Shown here: positions 45,271 to 52,937 of the stretch, one piece after another | Layout: each line of letters begins with the position of its first letter | How positions within the stretch are numbered: the stretch's first letter is position 1 | Assembly: GCA_024229395.1 (NCBI GenBank) | Contig: JAAESM010000033.1 | Span: 62,001 to 126,000 of the forward strand | Origin: Planctomycetota bacterium | GTDB lineage: Bacteria; Planctomycetota; UBA1135 | Direction of reading: 5' to 3' | DNA length: 64,000 nt | Notes under the pieces: generated by a model | The model's database searches: none | What the model saw: the letters and a program-made list of their open reading frames with translations, nothing else | Told to the model about the DNA's origin: nothing | Position numbers and translations under genes: made by a program

Positions 45271-46056
45271 ATGACCGACCAGGACTTGGTACTGCTGGAG
45301 CGCGACGATCACGTTGCCCGATTAGTGATTAACCGCGCCGAGTCGCGCAATGCATTGAGCTTCCCGACTCTGCTGCGCATGCGCACCTTGTTGGCTGAGC
45401 TGCGTAAAGACACCGACGTCTGGGTGGTGGTGATCACCGGCGCTGGTGAGAAGGCCTTCTGTGCAGGCGCGGACTTGAAAGAGCGTCGTACGCTGAACGA
45501 GGAACAGGTCGCTGATTTTGTGCGCAACATCCGCGGCTTGATGGATGACATTGCTGCCTTGCCGCAGCCGACCATTGCTGCCATGAACGGTCACTCGTTC
45601 GGTGGTGGTTGTGAAATGGCTTTGGCTTGTGACTTGCGCATCCTCGATGCCAACGCGCAGATCGGTTTGACCGAAACCAGTCTGGCGATCATCCCCGGCG
45701 CCGGAGGCACCATCCGCTTACCGCGTTTGGTCGGTGCCGCCAAAGCCAAGGAACTGATCCTCATGGCGCGTCGTTTGACCGCCGATGAAGCCTTGAACAT
45801 TGGTCTTGTCCATCGCGTGGCACCTGCTGGCTTTATCGCTGGCGTCGCCGATGAAATGGTCGAAGCTTTGCTGCGCAATGGGCCGTTGGCTCTGCAGGCG
45901 GCCAAGGCAGCAATTGATGGGGGACTGGATCTCCCAAGTGAAGTGGCACTCGAACATGAGGCCGCTTGTTACGCACGCATCATTCCAACCAGCGATCGTC
46001 TCGAGGCCTTGGCGGCCTTCGCTGAGAAACGCCAGCCCAAATTCAAAGGGCAATAA
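45271..46056 (+). CDS. Enoyl-CoA hydratase, probably methylglutaconyl-CoA hydratase
   Basis: A 261-residue crotonase-fold enzyme. The oxyanion-hole segments CAGADLKER and HSFGGGCEMALACD, with the Glu of TETSLAIIPGAGGT, mark an enoyl-CoA hydratase. Its neighbour HMG-CoA lyase makes 3-methylglutaconyl-CoA the likely substrate, which would be hydrated to HMG-CoA, but this is inference from context. I chose the ATG at 45271, because TATCCT lies 6 nt before it and frames further upstream overlap the lyase gene in another frame. Confidence 0.85.
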   Translation: MTDQDLVLLERDDHVARLVINRAESRNALSFPTLLRMRTLLAELRKDTDVWVVVITGAGEKAFCAGADLKERRTLNEEQVADFVRNIRGLMDDIAALPQPTIAAMNGHSFGGGCEMALACDLRILDANAQIGLTETSLAIIPGAGGTIRLPRLVGAAKAKELILMARRLTADEALNIGLVHRVAPAGFIAGVADEMVEALLRNGPLALQAAKAAIDGGLDLPSEVALEHEAACYARIIPTSDRLEALAAFAEKRQPKFKGQ

Positions 46057-46068
46057 CCGAGTAAACCT

Positions 46069-46707
46069 ATGTGGCTCAAATGGATTCGCTGCAGTGTCGA
46101 TGAGAACAACCGCGAGGCATTCTGTGACTCGCAGCAGCAGTGGAGTGCCATGCGTGGCCAAGATGGCTTGGTTGGCCAGTTCGGTGGATGGGACAACCTG
46201 GATCCCAACAAGGCTGGCATCGTTGGTTTGTGGCAGAACCAAAAGACTCTCGAAGCTTTCATGACACCTGATGGTGCGCATGACCGCATCTATGCCGCAA
46301 CAGGCCAAGAGGCTTTGTTGCGCAGCTGCCAGACCAGCGTCTACAACGAGCTCTTCCCAATGCCAGGCGCTTTGCCGAGTTTGCGTGCCGCAGCCCGTGA
46401 AAGCAGTTTCATGTGGGTGGCGCATTTCCGCGTATCTTCGGAGAAGTATCCGCTGTTGCTGCGCGCCCAACGACAAATCTGGATCCCCGCCTTGCGCAAG
46501 GTCGAAGGCATGCTGGGTGGCAGTTTCGGCAGTGATGGTAGCGACGGCTTCTTGGTGGTGACCATGTGGCGCGACGAAGACCTGCACCAAGCTTATCACG
46601 ATGACATCCTGCCAGACTTGCGCAGAGAAGTGATGGAGATGGGGGGCTTCCCCGACACCCTCGACGGCTGCTACCTGCACCTCGAGCCGCGCTGGAACAT
46701 CCTTTGA
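46069..46707 (+). CDS. DUF4937 (YdbC-like) domain protein with internal duplication
   Basis: A 212-residue cytoplasmic protein. Residues 1-105 match the DUF4937/YdbC family (WLKWIRCSV, QQQWSAM, GLVGQFGGWD, GLWQNQKTLEAFM, HDRI). Residues about 110-212 repeat the same order of elements (QRQIWIPAL, GMLGGSFG, VVTMWRDEDLHQAY) and look like a second, diverged copy. Such domains adopt an alpha/beta dimeric barrel fold like antibiotic-biosynthesis monooxygenases. No function is known. It follows the hydratase gene by 12 bp. Confidence 0.7.
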   Translation: MWLKWIRCSVDENNREAFCDSQQQWSAMRGQDGLVGQFGGWDNLDPNKAGIVGLWQNQKTLEAFMTPDGAHDRIYAATGQEALLRSCQTSVYNELFPMPGALPSLRAAARESSFMWVAHFRVSSEKYPLLLRAQRQIWIPALRKVEGMLGGSFGSDGSDGFLVVTMWRDEDLHQAYHDDILPDLRREVMEMGGFPDTLDGCYLHLEPRWNIL

Positions 46708-46759
46708 GTCGTGGCCGTGGAAGGTCTTGGTCCTGTTACCATGAGTCAGGGGTATCACC

Positions 46760-47200
46760 ATGGAACTTCTTCTCGTCCCGATTGATTTCTCTGCTGGCAC
46801 CGAGAAAGTGTTGGCAACAGCGCAACAGCTGGCAACAGCCATAAATGCCCAATTGAGGCTCTTACATGTCGCTCCACCGGAGCCTGATTTCGTGCCCTAC
46901 GATGCCGGCCCAGCCGTCGTCCGCACGCAAGTGGCGAATGACTTGCGCGAAGAGCATCGGCATCTGCAACGTTTGGCTTTGCAACTCAATGAAGAGGGCA
47001 TCAAGACCAGTGCGCGCATGGTCATGGGACCCTTCGTCGAGACCATCGTCGATCAGGCCGAGCTGTCCTTGGCCGACATGATCGTGATCGGTTCGCATGG
47101 TCATGGCGCCTTGTTCCGCATGGTGCTTGGCAGTGTCAGCGAGGGCGTTGTACGGCAAAGTGATTGTCCAGTATTGGTCGTGCCGATCCGCGAAGAATGA
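46760..47200 (+). CDS. Universal stress protein family (UspA)
   Basis: A 146-residue UspA-fold protein with the N-terminal LVPIDFSAGTEKVL segment and the nucleotide-binding motif MIVIGSHGHGALFRMVLGSVSEGVVRQSDCPVLVV, which has the G-2x-G-9x-G(S) pattern of ATP-binding members. It may act in stress survival. GGGG stands about 9 nt before the ATG as a weak ribosome-binding site. Its stop overlaps the start of the sirtuin gene (ATGA), so the two are co-expressed. Confidence 0.9.
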   Translation: MELLLVPIDFSAGTEKVLATAQQLATAINAQLRLLHVAPPEPDFVPYDAGPAVVRTQVANDLREEHRHLQRLALQLNEEGIKTSARMVMGPFVETIVDQAELSLADMIVIGSHGHGALFRMVLGSVSEGVVRQSDCPVLVVPIREE

Positions 47201-47916
47201 GCGCAGCAAGTCATACCCACTTGGTGGTCTTGACCGGTGCCGGGGTCAGTGCGGAAAGTGGCATTCCCACCTTCCGTGCCGCCGATGGCTTGTGGGAGAA
47301 CCACCACGTCGAAGACGTGGCCACGCCCGAGGCCTTCCTGCGCAATCCGGATTTGGTTTTACGTTTCTATAACGAGCGTCGTCGTGGCGTGATGAAGGCG
47401 CAACCTAATGCCGGTCATAAGGCATTGGCCGATTTCGAATCACAAATGCAGGTTTCGGTGATCACGCAGAATATCGATGACTTGCACGAGCGTGCAGGTT
47501 CCACTTCGGTGCTGCATCTGCATGGCGAGATTCTCAAGGCGCGCGGTGTCGATGATGATGAACGCCTTTACGACCTTGATGGTGCCGACATCCATCTCGG
47601 TGACTTAACGGCGCAGGGTTATCAGTTACGTCCGCATGTGGTGTGGTTCGGTGAAGCCGTTCCGGCCATGGAAGAGGCCGCGCGCATCACCTCCCAGGCC
47701 GACATCCTCCTGGTGATTGGCACTTCACTCGCCGTCTATCCAGCAGCTTCCTTGGTCAGCATGCGCCGCGACGGCACACCAGTGTTATTAGTCGACCCCA
47801 ATGAGCCTCATGCGGCTTATCGCAACCTATCGCACATCCAACACCCGGCAAGTACCGGTGTGCCGATTGCCTTGGATCGTGTCTTGGAGTTCGCGATGCG
47901 CGGTCACAAGTTCTAA
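47197..47916 (+). CDS. cobB: NAD-dependent protein deacylase (sirtuin)
   Basis: A 239-residue SIR2-family enzyme with GAGVSAESGIPTFRAADGLW, TQNIDDLHERAG, the catalytic His in HLHGE, and VVWFGEAVP. The zinc-binding cysteines usually found between HLHGE and VWFGE are absent, as in a known zinc-less subset of bacterial sirtuins. It should remove acyl groups from lysines using NAD. The gene overlaps the universal stress protein gene, suggesting a shared stress role. It ends 4 nt past the stop of the convergent DUF2891 gene. Confidence 0.87.
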   Translation: MSAASHTHLVVLTGAGVSAESGIPTFRAADGLWENHHVEDVATPEAFLRNPDLVLRFYNERRRGVMKAQPNAGHKALADFESQMQVSVITQNIDDLHERAGSTSVLHLHGEILKARGVDDDERLYDLDGADIHLGDLTAQGYQLRPHVVWFGEAVPAMEEAARITSQADILLVIGTSLAVYPAASLVSMRRDGTPVLLVDPNEPHAAYRNLSHIQHPASTGVPIALDRVLEFAMRGHKF

Positions 47917-49061
47917 AGCCCGCTGCCGGTCACCAAGTAAACCGCGAACGAGGCCAGCCAATGGTCGCCTTCGTAAAAACCACTGAAGACATAATCCATG
48001 CCGACTTTGGTGTGGGCACTGGCGGACTCGAGCAGCAACTGCCTGCGTGCATCACTCTCCGGCAAGGCCATTGCCACGCCGACCAGAGTCCATCCACGGG
48101 ACAGGTCCAGACCGGCCAGGTGGACCAGGCGGCCGTCGGTGGGGTCGGTGACTTCGACCGGAATCCCAAGGTTGCTCAACTCACCGTTGCGTAAACCAGG
48201 TAGGAATCCATCTAACCAATCGCTGAATTCTTCTTGCGGCAACACGCGGCGCATCAAGTCGGCTTCGTTCAAACCCGACGAGAAGAAGTCTTCGCCGGAT
48301 GGTTCGTAACGGCTTGGGTAATCCGTGTCATTGAGATAGAACTCGCGCGCCTTGTTGACGATCAAGTGCTCCAACTCGGTGTTGCCTTTGGCCCGAGCGT
48401 AATCCAGCTCAAAAGCCAAGGCAAAGGCGGTGTCGGGGTGGGTGCCGGTGCGGATTGGATAGCTCAAACGCGGTAGGTAGCCCTCTACGCCACGCACGAT
48501 GCGATCTTCCAAAGGCTTCAGACTGCGTGCCCAACGGCGGCCATCGGAATCATTCCAACCGTGCAATTCGGTGGCCAAGCGCAGCAGCCAAGCCCAGCCG
48601 TACATGCGCTCGAAACCGCCATTCTGTTTCTCATCGAAGTAAGCAGCCTCTTTCAACAAGGCGGTCGCTTCCAACTGCTGATTCAGCACCTTGCGAATCT
48701 CATCATTGATCGGCGCATTGGGATACTCCTTCAGCAAGCGCACCAGCAGCCAGTGGCCATGCACAGCCGAATGCCAATCAAAGGAGCCGTAGAACACCGG
48801 GTGCATCTCGCGCGGCGTCTTCGCCGATTCGGGCCCGACGTAAACCTGGCCCGGCTTATTTGGCCATTCGCGCACGATGCCATCCAAGGCCAACTGCGCG
48901 AAGGCAGCGACCTGATCGTGGGTCATTCGGTCATGAAAATCAGGCATGGACTGGCTGGTTTCTAGCGGCTTTGGGGAATCAGTATCGTGGCTGATCTGGG
49001 TGGGGCCGGCACAGGACAAGCTCGGCACCAGGATCAGGAGCAGGGGGGCGACCCGGTTCAT
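47913..49061 (-). CDS. DUF2891-family lipoprotein
   Basis: A 382-residue protein with a lipoprotein signal (lipobox SLSC). The rest matches DUF2891: HPVFYGSFDWHSAVHGHWLLVRLL, FERMYGWAWLLRLATEL, HPDTAFALAFELDYAR and a DYPSRYEPSGEDFFSSGL segment. The fold is probably an alpha/alpha toroid as in glycoside-processing enzymes, but no activity is established. The minus-strand TAGACT stands 7 nt before the ATG. It is divergent from the msrA gene, with 51 bp between them. Confidence 0.82.
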   Translation of the reverse strand: MNRVAPLLLILVPSLSCAGPTQISHDTDSPKPLETSQSMPDFHDRMTHDQVAAFAQLALDGIVREWPNKPGQVYVGPESAKTPREMHPVFYGSFDWHSAVHGHWLLVRLLKEYPNAPINDEIRKVLNQQLEATALLKEAAYFDEKQNGGFERMYGWAWLLRLATELHGWNDSDGRRWARSLKPLEDRIVRGVEGYLPRLSYPIRTGTHPDTAFALAFELDYARAKGNTELEHLIVNKAREFYLNDTDYPSRYEPSGEDFFSSGLNEADLMRRVLPQEEFSDWLDGFLPGLRNGELSNLGIPVEVTDPTDGRLVHLAGLDLSRGWTLVGVAMALPESDARRQLLLESASAHTKVGMDYVFSGFYEGDHWLASFAVYLVTGSGL

Positions 49062-49068
49062 GTTTCGA

Positions 49069-49074
49069 AGTCTA
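49069..49074 (-). promoter_or_regulatory. -10-like TAGACT before the DUF2891 gene
   Basis: On the minus strand TAGACT lies 7 nt upstream of the ATG at 49061. It is another case of the short-spacing pattern that points to leaderless transcription. The msrA promoter must share this 51-bp divergent region. Confidence 0.35.
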
Positions 49075-49112
49075 GCCGCGTGAATAGGCCGTGGGTTATC
49101 CTATAGACAAGC

Positions 49113-49724
49113 ATGAGACTGCATCTGAGTATCCTGATCCTGCCGCTGTTGGCCTTGGCCTGCAGTGCGGGGAATCCCATGAGCAGTTCTTCGACCACCC
49201 CTCAAGCAAAGAACATGAGCCAAAATACACCTGATTCGTCCGAGCAAGCCAGCGCTCAGGCCACTTTTGCCGCTGGCTGATTCTGGGGAGTCGAAGCCAC
49301 CTACCGTGCTGTAGATGGCGTTTTGAGTACCGAATCTGGTTACACCGGTGGCCATGTTCCCGAGGCAACCTACAAGCAGGTCTGCACCGGCACCACCGGC
49401 CACGTCGAAGCCGTGCGTGTGACTTATGACCCGAACCGTGTCTCCTACAATGATTTGATCAAGATCTTTTGGGAGAACCACAACCCATCGCAAGCGAACG
49501 GCCAAGGCGTGAACATTGGCAGTCAGTATCTGGCTGCAGTGTTCTTCCATAGCCCCGAGCAGGAAGCGGTTGCCATCGCCACGCGTAATGCTTTGCAGGA
49601 AAGCGGGCGCGTTCAAGGGCCAGTCACCACGCAGATTTTGGCCGCCACTGATTTCGTCGTCGCTGAGGATTACCATCAGCAGTACTACGAGAAGCAGGGC
49701 TTGGTCACTCCACGTAAGGATTAG
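49113..49724 (+). CDS. msrA: Selenocysteine-containing peptide methionine (S)-S-oxide reductase, lipoprotein
   Basis: Read through an in-frame TGA at codon 56 (49278-49280), this frame gives a complete 203-residue MsrA. The family active site GCFWG appears as G-TGA-FWG, preceded by ATFAA and followed by VEATYR, so the stop stands exactly where the catalytic cysteine should be. Downstream family motifs are intact: SGYTGGHVPEATYKQV, TGHVEAVRV, FWENHNP and GSQYLAAVF. A hairpin at 49296-49319 is suited to be a SECIS element. The N-terminus has a lipoprotein signal (LALAC), so the enzyme should repair oxidised methionines in envelope proteins. Neighbouring genes end normally with TGA, so recoding is local. 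No C-terminal resolving cysteine is seen. Confidence 0.86.
49296..49319 (+). promoter_or_regulatory. Putative bacterial SECIS hairpin in msrA
   Basis: Within the reading frame, GCCA (49296-49299) pairs with TGGC (49316-49319). After a C-A mismatch, CTAC (49301-49304) pairs with GTAG (49311-49314), closing the six-base loop CGTGCT. The loop starts 24 nt after the TGA and has G at its second position followed by T. Spacing and loop fit the general bacterial SECIS model, in which the element binds SelB. No folding energy was computed. Confidence 0.62.
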
Positions 49725-49744
49725 ACCCGCCGCAAACAGAGCTC

Positions 49745-50275
49745 ATGCTGTGCAAGGGATTCGCTCCGTTGTTGGGGGACCGAGCCAAGGTATTGATCCT
49801 TGGCTCGATGCCCGGCGCCGAATCGATTCGGCAAAACCAGTACTACGCGTTCGAGCGCAATAGTTTCTGGTGGATCATGGGCGAGCTGTTTGGCGCCAGT
49901 TGGGAGTTGCCTTATGAGCAACGTGTGACACGGTTGACGGATTCCGGTATTGCGGTTTGGGATGTGCTGGCAAGCTGTCAACGCGAAGGCAGTCTGGACA
50001 GCGCCATTGATCAAGGTAGTGAAGTGGTGAATGACTTCATTGGCTTGCTGCAGGAGCATCCAATCGAGTTGATATTGCTCAACGGCGGTAAGGCCAAGCA
50101 AGCTTGGAAGCGATCGGTGCAGCCGATTATGGCCGAGCATGGTTTGGAACTGCAGTGCTTGAAGATGCCTAGTACCTCGCCGGCTTATGCTGCGATGAAG
50201 GTCGAAGCCAAATTGGAAAAATGGCGCGCAGCCCTGTCAGCCACGCGCCAATTCCCGGTTCTTAAATCCGAATGA
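49745..50275 (+). CDS. DNA-deoxyinosine (hypoxanthine) glycosylase, UDG superfamily
   Basis: A 176-residue member of the uracil-DNA glycosylase superfamily. The motif LGSMPGAESIRQNQYYA followed by NSFWWIMGELFG is that of the family-6 (HDG) enzymes, which remove hypoxanthine left by adenine deamination. LPSTSPAYA-like PSTSPAYA near the C-terminus is the second conserved loop. It lies 20 bp after msrA on the same strand, so oxidised-protein repair and DNA repair may be co-expressed. Confidence 0.8.
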   Translation: MLCKGFAPLLGDRAKVLILGSMPGAESIRQNQYYAFERNSFWWIMGELFGASWELPYEQRVTRLTDSGIAVWDVLASCQREGSLDSAIDQGSEVVNDFIGLLQEHPIELILLNGGKAKQAWKRSVQPIMAEHGLELQCLKMPSTSPAYAAMKVEAKLEKWRAALSATRQFPVLKSE

Positions 50276-50278
50276 GCC

Positions 50279-50680
50279 TTAAAAGTCCACTTCTTCCAGA
50301 CTGCAACGCAGTGTTGTGGGTTTCCCTCCTTCAGGACTGAAGAAGGTCAACGTGCGGCGTTTATTGCCGCGCACCGAAAAGGTGCGTTCCTTGGCGTCCG
50401 CTTCCATCGAATCTTCGAGCATGAAATTTTGTGCGTCGAGCCATTCCAAGCTGACGAAGACGCGGCGGGCGTCGTCGTCGTCGTTGACGATATTGAACTG
50501 CGCAGTGGCGCGTTCGTTATCGAAACGAACTTTCATGTCCTCGACGTCAACACCGTCGACGTCGGATTCGATGACCAGGCGAATATGCCCATTGTCATGT
50601 GTGATTACTTCAGGCCCTGATGAGCAGGCCGGAAGTGCCAGCAGCACGGCCGGCAGCAGTGTGTAAAGGAGGCGTGCCAT
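50279..50680 (-). CDS. Small lipoprotein, possibly DUF1425/YcfL-like
   Basis: A 133-residue lipoprotein (lipobox LPAC). The mature part is a beta-rich domain with the segment VSLEWLDAQNF and a run of polar strands, which recalls the DUF1425/YcfL family of outer-envelope lipoproteins, but the match is only by pattern. This gene has one of the few canonical ribosome-binding sites here: AAGGAG on the minus strand, 6 nt before the ATG. It converges with the DNA glycosylase gene, with 3 bp between the stops. Confidence 0.6.
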   Translation of the reverse strand: MARLLYTLLPAVLLALPACSSGPEVITHDNGHIRLVIESDVDGVDVEDMKVRFDNERATAQFNIVNDDDDARRVFVSLEWLDAQNFMLEDSMEADAKERTFSVRGNKRRTLTFFSPEGGKPTTLRCSLEEVDF

Positions 50681-50719
50681 TGCTTCTCCTTAACGGCGCA
50701 TGAAACTCGAGCTTTACTG

Positions 50720-51805
50720 CTAAAGTCCAGGCTTTCCGCTTTCTGCCAGCATCACGAAGAAGATCAATGCGGCCAATAGCAGTGCCCACACGGTGAGCAT
50801 GCCATAGGCGATCTTGCGTGTCTTGCGCTTCTGCCACCAGGTGCGTGGTGCGACGCCACTGAGCAGGAAGGTCACGATGCCTGCTAGGTTCACGCAGACC
50901 AAGTTGCCGAGTAGCAACATGCCTGCACCGCGCGCGGCCTCCCAGTTGCCGGAAGTTGCCATCAACGCGCAGACGGCGAGCGGTGGTAGCAAAGCCACAG
51001 CAACCATCACGCCAACTAGGGAAGCAGGAACTCCTGAAGTGAATGCCAAAGCGCCGGCACCACCTGCGGCTAGGGCCAGCAGCAAGTCTTCCAAGTGCAA
51101 GTCGGTGCGTGCCAGGATCTCCGGCGATTGCAGGTTCAGATCGAATAACCAACCAGCAATCGAGGCTACCAGGAAGGCCAGCGCCACGCCGAAGATGTTG
51201 GCCTTGATTGCCGACTTGGCCAACGACAAATCACCCAAAGTGGAGGCCAGCGCCAACGCCATATTTGGTCCGAGCAGTGGCGCAATCACCATGGCGCCAA
51301 TCAACACTGCCGTATTGCTGGTGGCCAAACCGATGGTGGCGACGATGGTGGAAAGGCCAACCATCCACCAATGCACCGAGTTTGGGTGGGTGACCTTGGC
51401 AAGGTCGTCAAGTAACTCTTCGCGGCTGATGCGATTGCTCTTCTTCGCTTTCTTGCCATTGGAAGGTTCGCCGTTTTCTCCGGCTTTGCCCTTGCCATTT
51501 CCTCCAGCCCCAGCTTCGCCGTCGCCTTCTTCCTCTTCGATTACCGGTTCGGGCAGTTTCGGCACCACTGTCTGCACTGCCAATACGATGGCACGGAAGT
51601 TCTCATAAGAACCTAAGGCCGCTTGCATCGGGTCCAACACGCTTTCCAGTTTCTCGGCTTCCACCAAGATGTGGAACTGGGTCAGTGGCCCCGGCAAGTT
51701 GTTCTTGAAGGCAACAATGCTTTCGTCCTGCAGCTCCTCAATAATGCTCTCAACCTTCTCGACGGCGACGTCGGGTACGAAGGTCTGTACGAGGCGGGTG
51801 GCCAT
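50720..51805 (-). CDS. DUF389 (TIGR00341-like) membrane protein
   Basis: A 361-residue membrane protein. The N-terminal 75 residues form a ferredoxin-like domain, followed by a Glu/Gly/Lys-rich linker. The DUF389 membrane domain begins with WWMVGLSTIVATIGLATSN and has APLLGPNMALALA and ASLVGVMVAVALLPPLAV, with about six helices. The function of the family is unknown. I start at the ATG at 51805; a TTG at 51814 is possible. TAACCT lies 9 nt before the ATG on the minus strand. It is divergent from the hydroxyacyl-CoA dehydrogenase gene. Confidence 0.83.
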   Translation of the reverse strand: MATRLVQTFVPDVAVEKVESIIEELQDESIVAFKNNLPGPLTQFHILVEAEKLESVLDPMQAALGSYENFRAIVLAVQTVVPKLPEPVIEEEEGDGEAGAGGNGKGKAGENGEPSNGKKAKKSNRISREELLDDLAKVTHPNSVHWWMVGLSTIVATIGLATSNTAVLIGAMVIAPLLGPNMALALASTLGDLSLAKSAIKANIFGVALAFLVASIAGWLFDLNLQSPEILARTDLHLEDLLLALAAGGAGALAFTSGVPASLVGVMVAVALLPPLAVCALMATSGNWEAARGAGMLLLGNLVCVNLAGIVTFLLSGVAPRTWWQKRKTRKIAYGMLTVWALLLAALIFFVMLAESGKPGL

Positions 51806-51937
51806 GTTGTGCAAAGGTTAGCAGCTTGCAGGGCCGCATTGGTGGGCTTTGGCGGCCGACGCGTTCCCATCGGCCGCGTGGCGTGTACCATGCGGCGCGG
51901 TTTTTTTCGCCAACTCCCTGAAATCGTTTGCTGAAAG

Positions 51938-52819
51938 ATGACTCCTGAAATCAACACTGCTGCCGTTCTCGGCGCTGGCGCCATGGGTGCCGGTATCGCT
52001 CAAGTCGCTGCCCAAGCTGGCATCAAGACTCACCTGTTCGACATCTCCGAGGAGTTCGCGATGGGGGGCATGGCCAAGATCACCGCAATGCTCGATAAAG
52101 GTGTCGCGCGTGGCAAGGTCAGTGAAGGGAAGCGCGCCAGCGTATTGGCCAATTTGACTCCATGTTGGGATATGGAGACTGCCATGAACGGCGTCGATCT
52201 GGTGATTGAGGCTGTTCCAGAGCGTTTGGACTTGAAGCTGCAGATATTTCGGCAGGTCAGCGACTTGGTGCGCGAAGACACATTGATCGCCACCAATACG
52301 TCGTCGATCTCGATCACCAAGTTGGCCAAGGCTGTGGATAACCCTTCGCGATTCCTTGGCTTGCACTTCTTCAATCCACCGCCTTTGATGCCGCTGTTGG
52401 AAGTGGTGCATGGCGAAGAGACCAGTAGCGCGTCACTCGATGCCGCTTTGGAACTCAGTAAGCGAATGGGCAAGGAGCCGATCGTGGTTCGCGATAGCCC
52501 TGGCTTTGCATCGTCGCGCTTGGGTGTGGCGATTGGATTGGAAGCGATTCGCATGCTCGAAGAGGGGGTGGCGTCGGCAGCGGATATCGACAAGGCCATG
52601 GAACTGGGCTATCGCTTCCCGATGGGGCCGCTGAAACTGACCGACCTGATCGGCATTGATGTGCGTTTGGATATCGCCAGCTATCTCGATGCCAACCTTG
52701 AGGGAGATCGCTTCAAGGTGCCGGATCTGATGCGAAAGATGGTCGCTGAGGGCAAACACGGCAAGAAAACCGGCCAGGGTTTCTACACATGGGTCGACGG
52801 CCAAGCGGTGTCGGATTAG
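51938..52819 (+). CDS. 3-hydroxyacyl-CoA dehydrogenase (3-hydroxybutyryl-CoA dehydrogenase type)
   Basis: A 293-residue NAD-dependent dehydrogenase. The Rossmann motif VLGAGAMGAGIAQ is at residues 9-21, the catalytic segment is HFFNPPPLMPLLEVV, and the C-terminal helical domain has PGFASSRLG and GPLKLTDLIGIDV. It precedes boxC, boxB and boxD on the same strand. In the box pathway the ring-opened product is degraded by beta-oxidation-like steps to succinyl-CoA and acetyl-CoA, and an enzyme of this type could oxidise 3-hydroxyadipyl-CoA. That role is inference from context. Confidence 0.88.
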   Translation: MTPEINTAAVLGAGAMGAGIAQVAAQAGIKTHLFDISEEFAMGGMAKITAMLDKGVARGKVSEGKRASVLANLTPCWDMETAMNGVDLVIEAVPERLDLKLQIFRQVSDLVREDTLIATNTSSISITKLAKAVDNPSRFLGLHFFNPPPLMPLLEVVHGEETSSASLDAALELSKRMGKEPIVVRDSPGFASSRLGVAIGLEAIRMLEEGVASAADIDKAMELGYRFPMGPLKLTDLIGIDVRLDIASYLDANLEGDRFKVPDLMRKMVAEGKHGKKTGQGFYTWVDGQAVSD

Positions 52820-52937
52820 GGCAGGGCGGCCTGGTGAAAAAGCGGTGAATAAGCCCACTGAGTAGTCTTTTTCTGTAATAAAAACAAAAACGAGGAAATA
52901 GCTTGCGAGCTTTTCGGGACGCGACATACTCTTCGGT
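52820..52937 (+). promoter_or_regulatory. Intergenic region with a candidate promoter for the box genes
   Basis: The 118-bp gap has an A-rich stretch at about 52875-52900. TTGCGA (52903-52908) and CATACT (52925-52930) with a 16-bp spacer form a plausible sigma-70 promoter. CATACT ends 7 nt before the boxC ATG, so the boxC mRNA could be leaderless. No repressor site stands out. Confidence 0.45.

Noticed and set aside
49113-49277. msrA as a pseudogene with a premature stop
   Set aside because: The stop is exactly at the catalytic position, the downstream frame is complete with no other damage, and a fitting hairpin follows. Selenocysteine explains all of this better than decay.
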